NCBI RefSeq assembly: GCF_004366595.1 | Contig: NZ_SORE01000027.1 | Span: 37,614-101,613 of the forward strand | DNA length: 64,000 bases | Reading direction: 5' to 3' | From: Paraburkholderia rhizosphaerae | GTDB taxonomy: Bacteria > Pseudomonadota > Gammaproteobacteria > Burkholderiales > Burkholderiaceae | Part shown: piece after piece, positions 63,910 to 64,000 of the stretch | Numbering within the stretch: the stretch's first letter is position 1 | Layout of the letters: each line of letters opens with the position of its first letter | Position numbers and translations under genes: made by a program | The notes under the pieces: generated by a model | Seen by the model: the letters and a program-made list of their open reading frames with translations, nothing else | What the model was told of the DNA's origin: nothing | Databases searched by the model: none

Positions 63910-64000
63910 GTGCGCCCAGCATGGGCGCACTCCTGCGGGTGCAAGTCCCGCCATAAGCTGGTCATAGCGAGTGAAGTGAAGCGCAACTGCATGAGGGCGA
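63910..64000 (+). mobile_element. 5' end of a group IIC intron (runs off the window)
   Basis: From 63910 the sequence begins GTGCG, the group II 5' splice consensus, followed by CCCAGCATGGGCGCAC (a short stem-loop) and TGCGGGTGCAAGTCCCGC, and later AACTGCATGAGGGCGA. As remembered, the Oceanobacillus iheyensis IIC intron starts in the same way (GUGUGCCCGGCAUGGG..., then GGGUG and AGUCCC). Bacterial class C introns insert just after rho-independent terminators, and this one sits right after the azoR terminator. Only 91 bases are visible, so the reverse-transcriptase ORF, if present, lies beyond the window. Confidence 0.8.

Overview
The window is ordinary betaproteobacterial chromosome, most likely Burkholderiaceae (Paraburkholderia, Caballeronia or Burkholderia type). 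This rests on the high GC, the codon use, and the gene order ABC permease - bolA/ibaG - murA - hisGDCB - marC - hisHAFIE - hinT - tatABC - degS-like protease - petABC - sspAB. I cannot name the species from sequence alone. Coding density is high, with one clearly foreign, lower-GC block near 54.8-58.5 kb.

Layout. 1-10.5 kb: the end of an envelope-lipid type ABC exporter, a BolA protein, MurA, and a complete histidine operon (HisG short form, D, C, B, H, A, F, I, E) with a marC membrane gene embedded in it. 10.5-19.8 kb: small membrane and HIT proteins, the Tat translocase, a membrane-anchored DegS-like protease on the opposite strand, a Nif3-like protein, the cytochrome bc1 complex, a terminator, then sspA-sspB. 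The Rieske protein usually needs Tat, so tatABC and petABC are functionally linked neighbours. 19.8-23 kb: tRNA-Thr(UGU), a two-way terminator, and a cysD-cysNC pair that makes PAPS. 23-36 kb: methyltransferases, a flavoprotein, an altronate/galactarate dehydratase, a TetR-MFS pair with visible operators, a nitroreductase, a second MFS carrier and an Hsp70-like protein without a substrate domain. 36-45 kb: a cold-shock gene with a long leader, an APC permease, a LigB-type dioxygenase, and the hemA-prfA-prmC-grxD-ubiX run, followed by an orphan response regulator. 45-54.5 kb: an M24 aminopeptidase, a HAD hydrolase, an AsmA/DUF748-like protein, EttA, a DUF3761 protein, a GDPD-like lipoprotein lacking catalytic residues, MazG and YchF.

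54.8-58.5 kb is a decayed polymorphic-toxin locus on the minus strand. It holds a Sec-exported Rhs/YD-repeat protein that ends early, an out-of-frame toxin-tip remnant, a probable immunity gene, two more small candidate immunity genes, and a broken second copy of the start of the first immunity gene. 58.8-64 kb: a UbiH-family hydroxylase with a -10 box so close that the mRNA may be leaderless, DsbC, an M61 aminopeptidase, AzoR with a 26-bp operator-like palindrome, its terminator, and directly after the terminator the first 91 bases of what looks like a group IIC intron that runs off the window.

No CRISPR array, insertion-sequence transposase, prophage gene or rRNA was seen. Function calls come from recognised motifs and remembered families; no database search was run.
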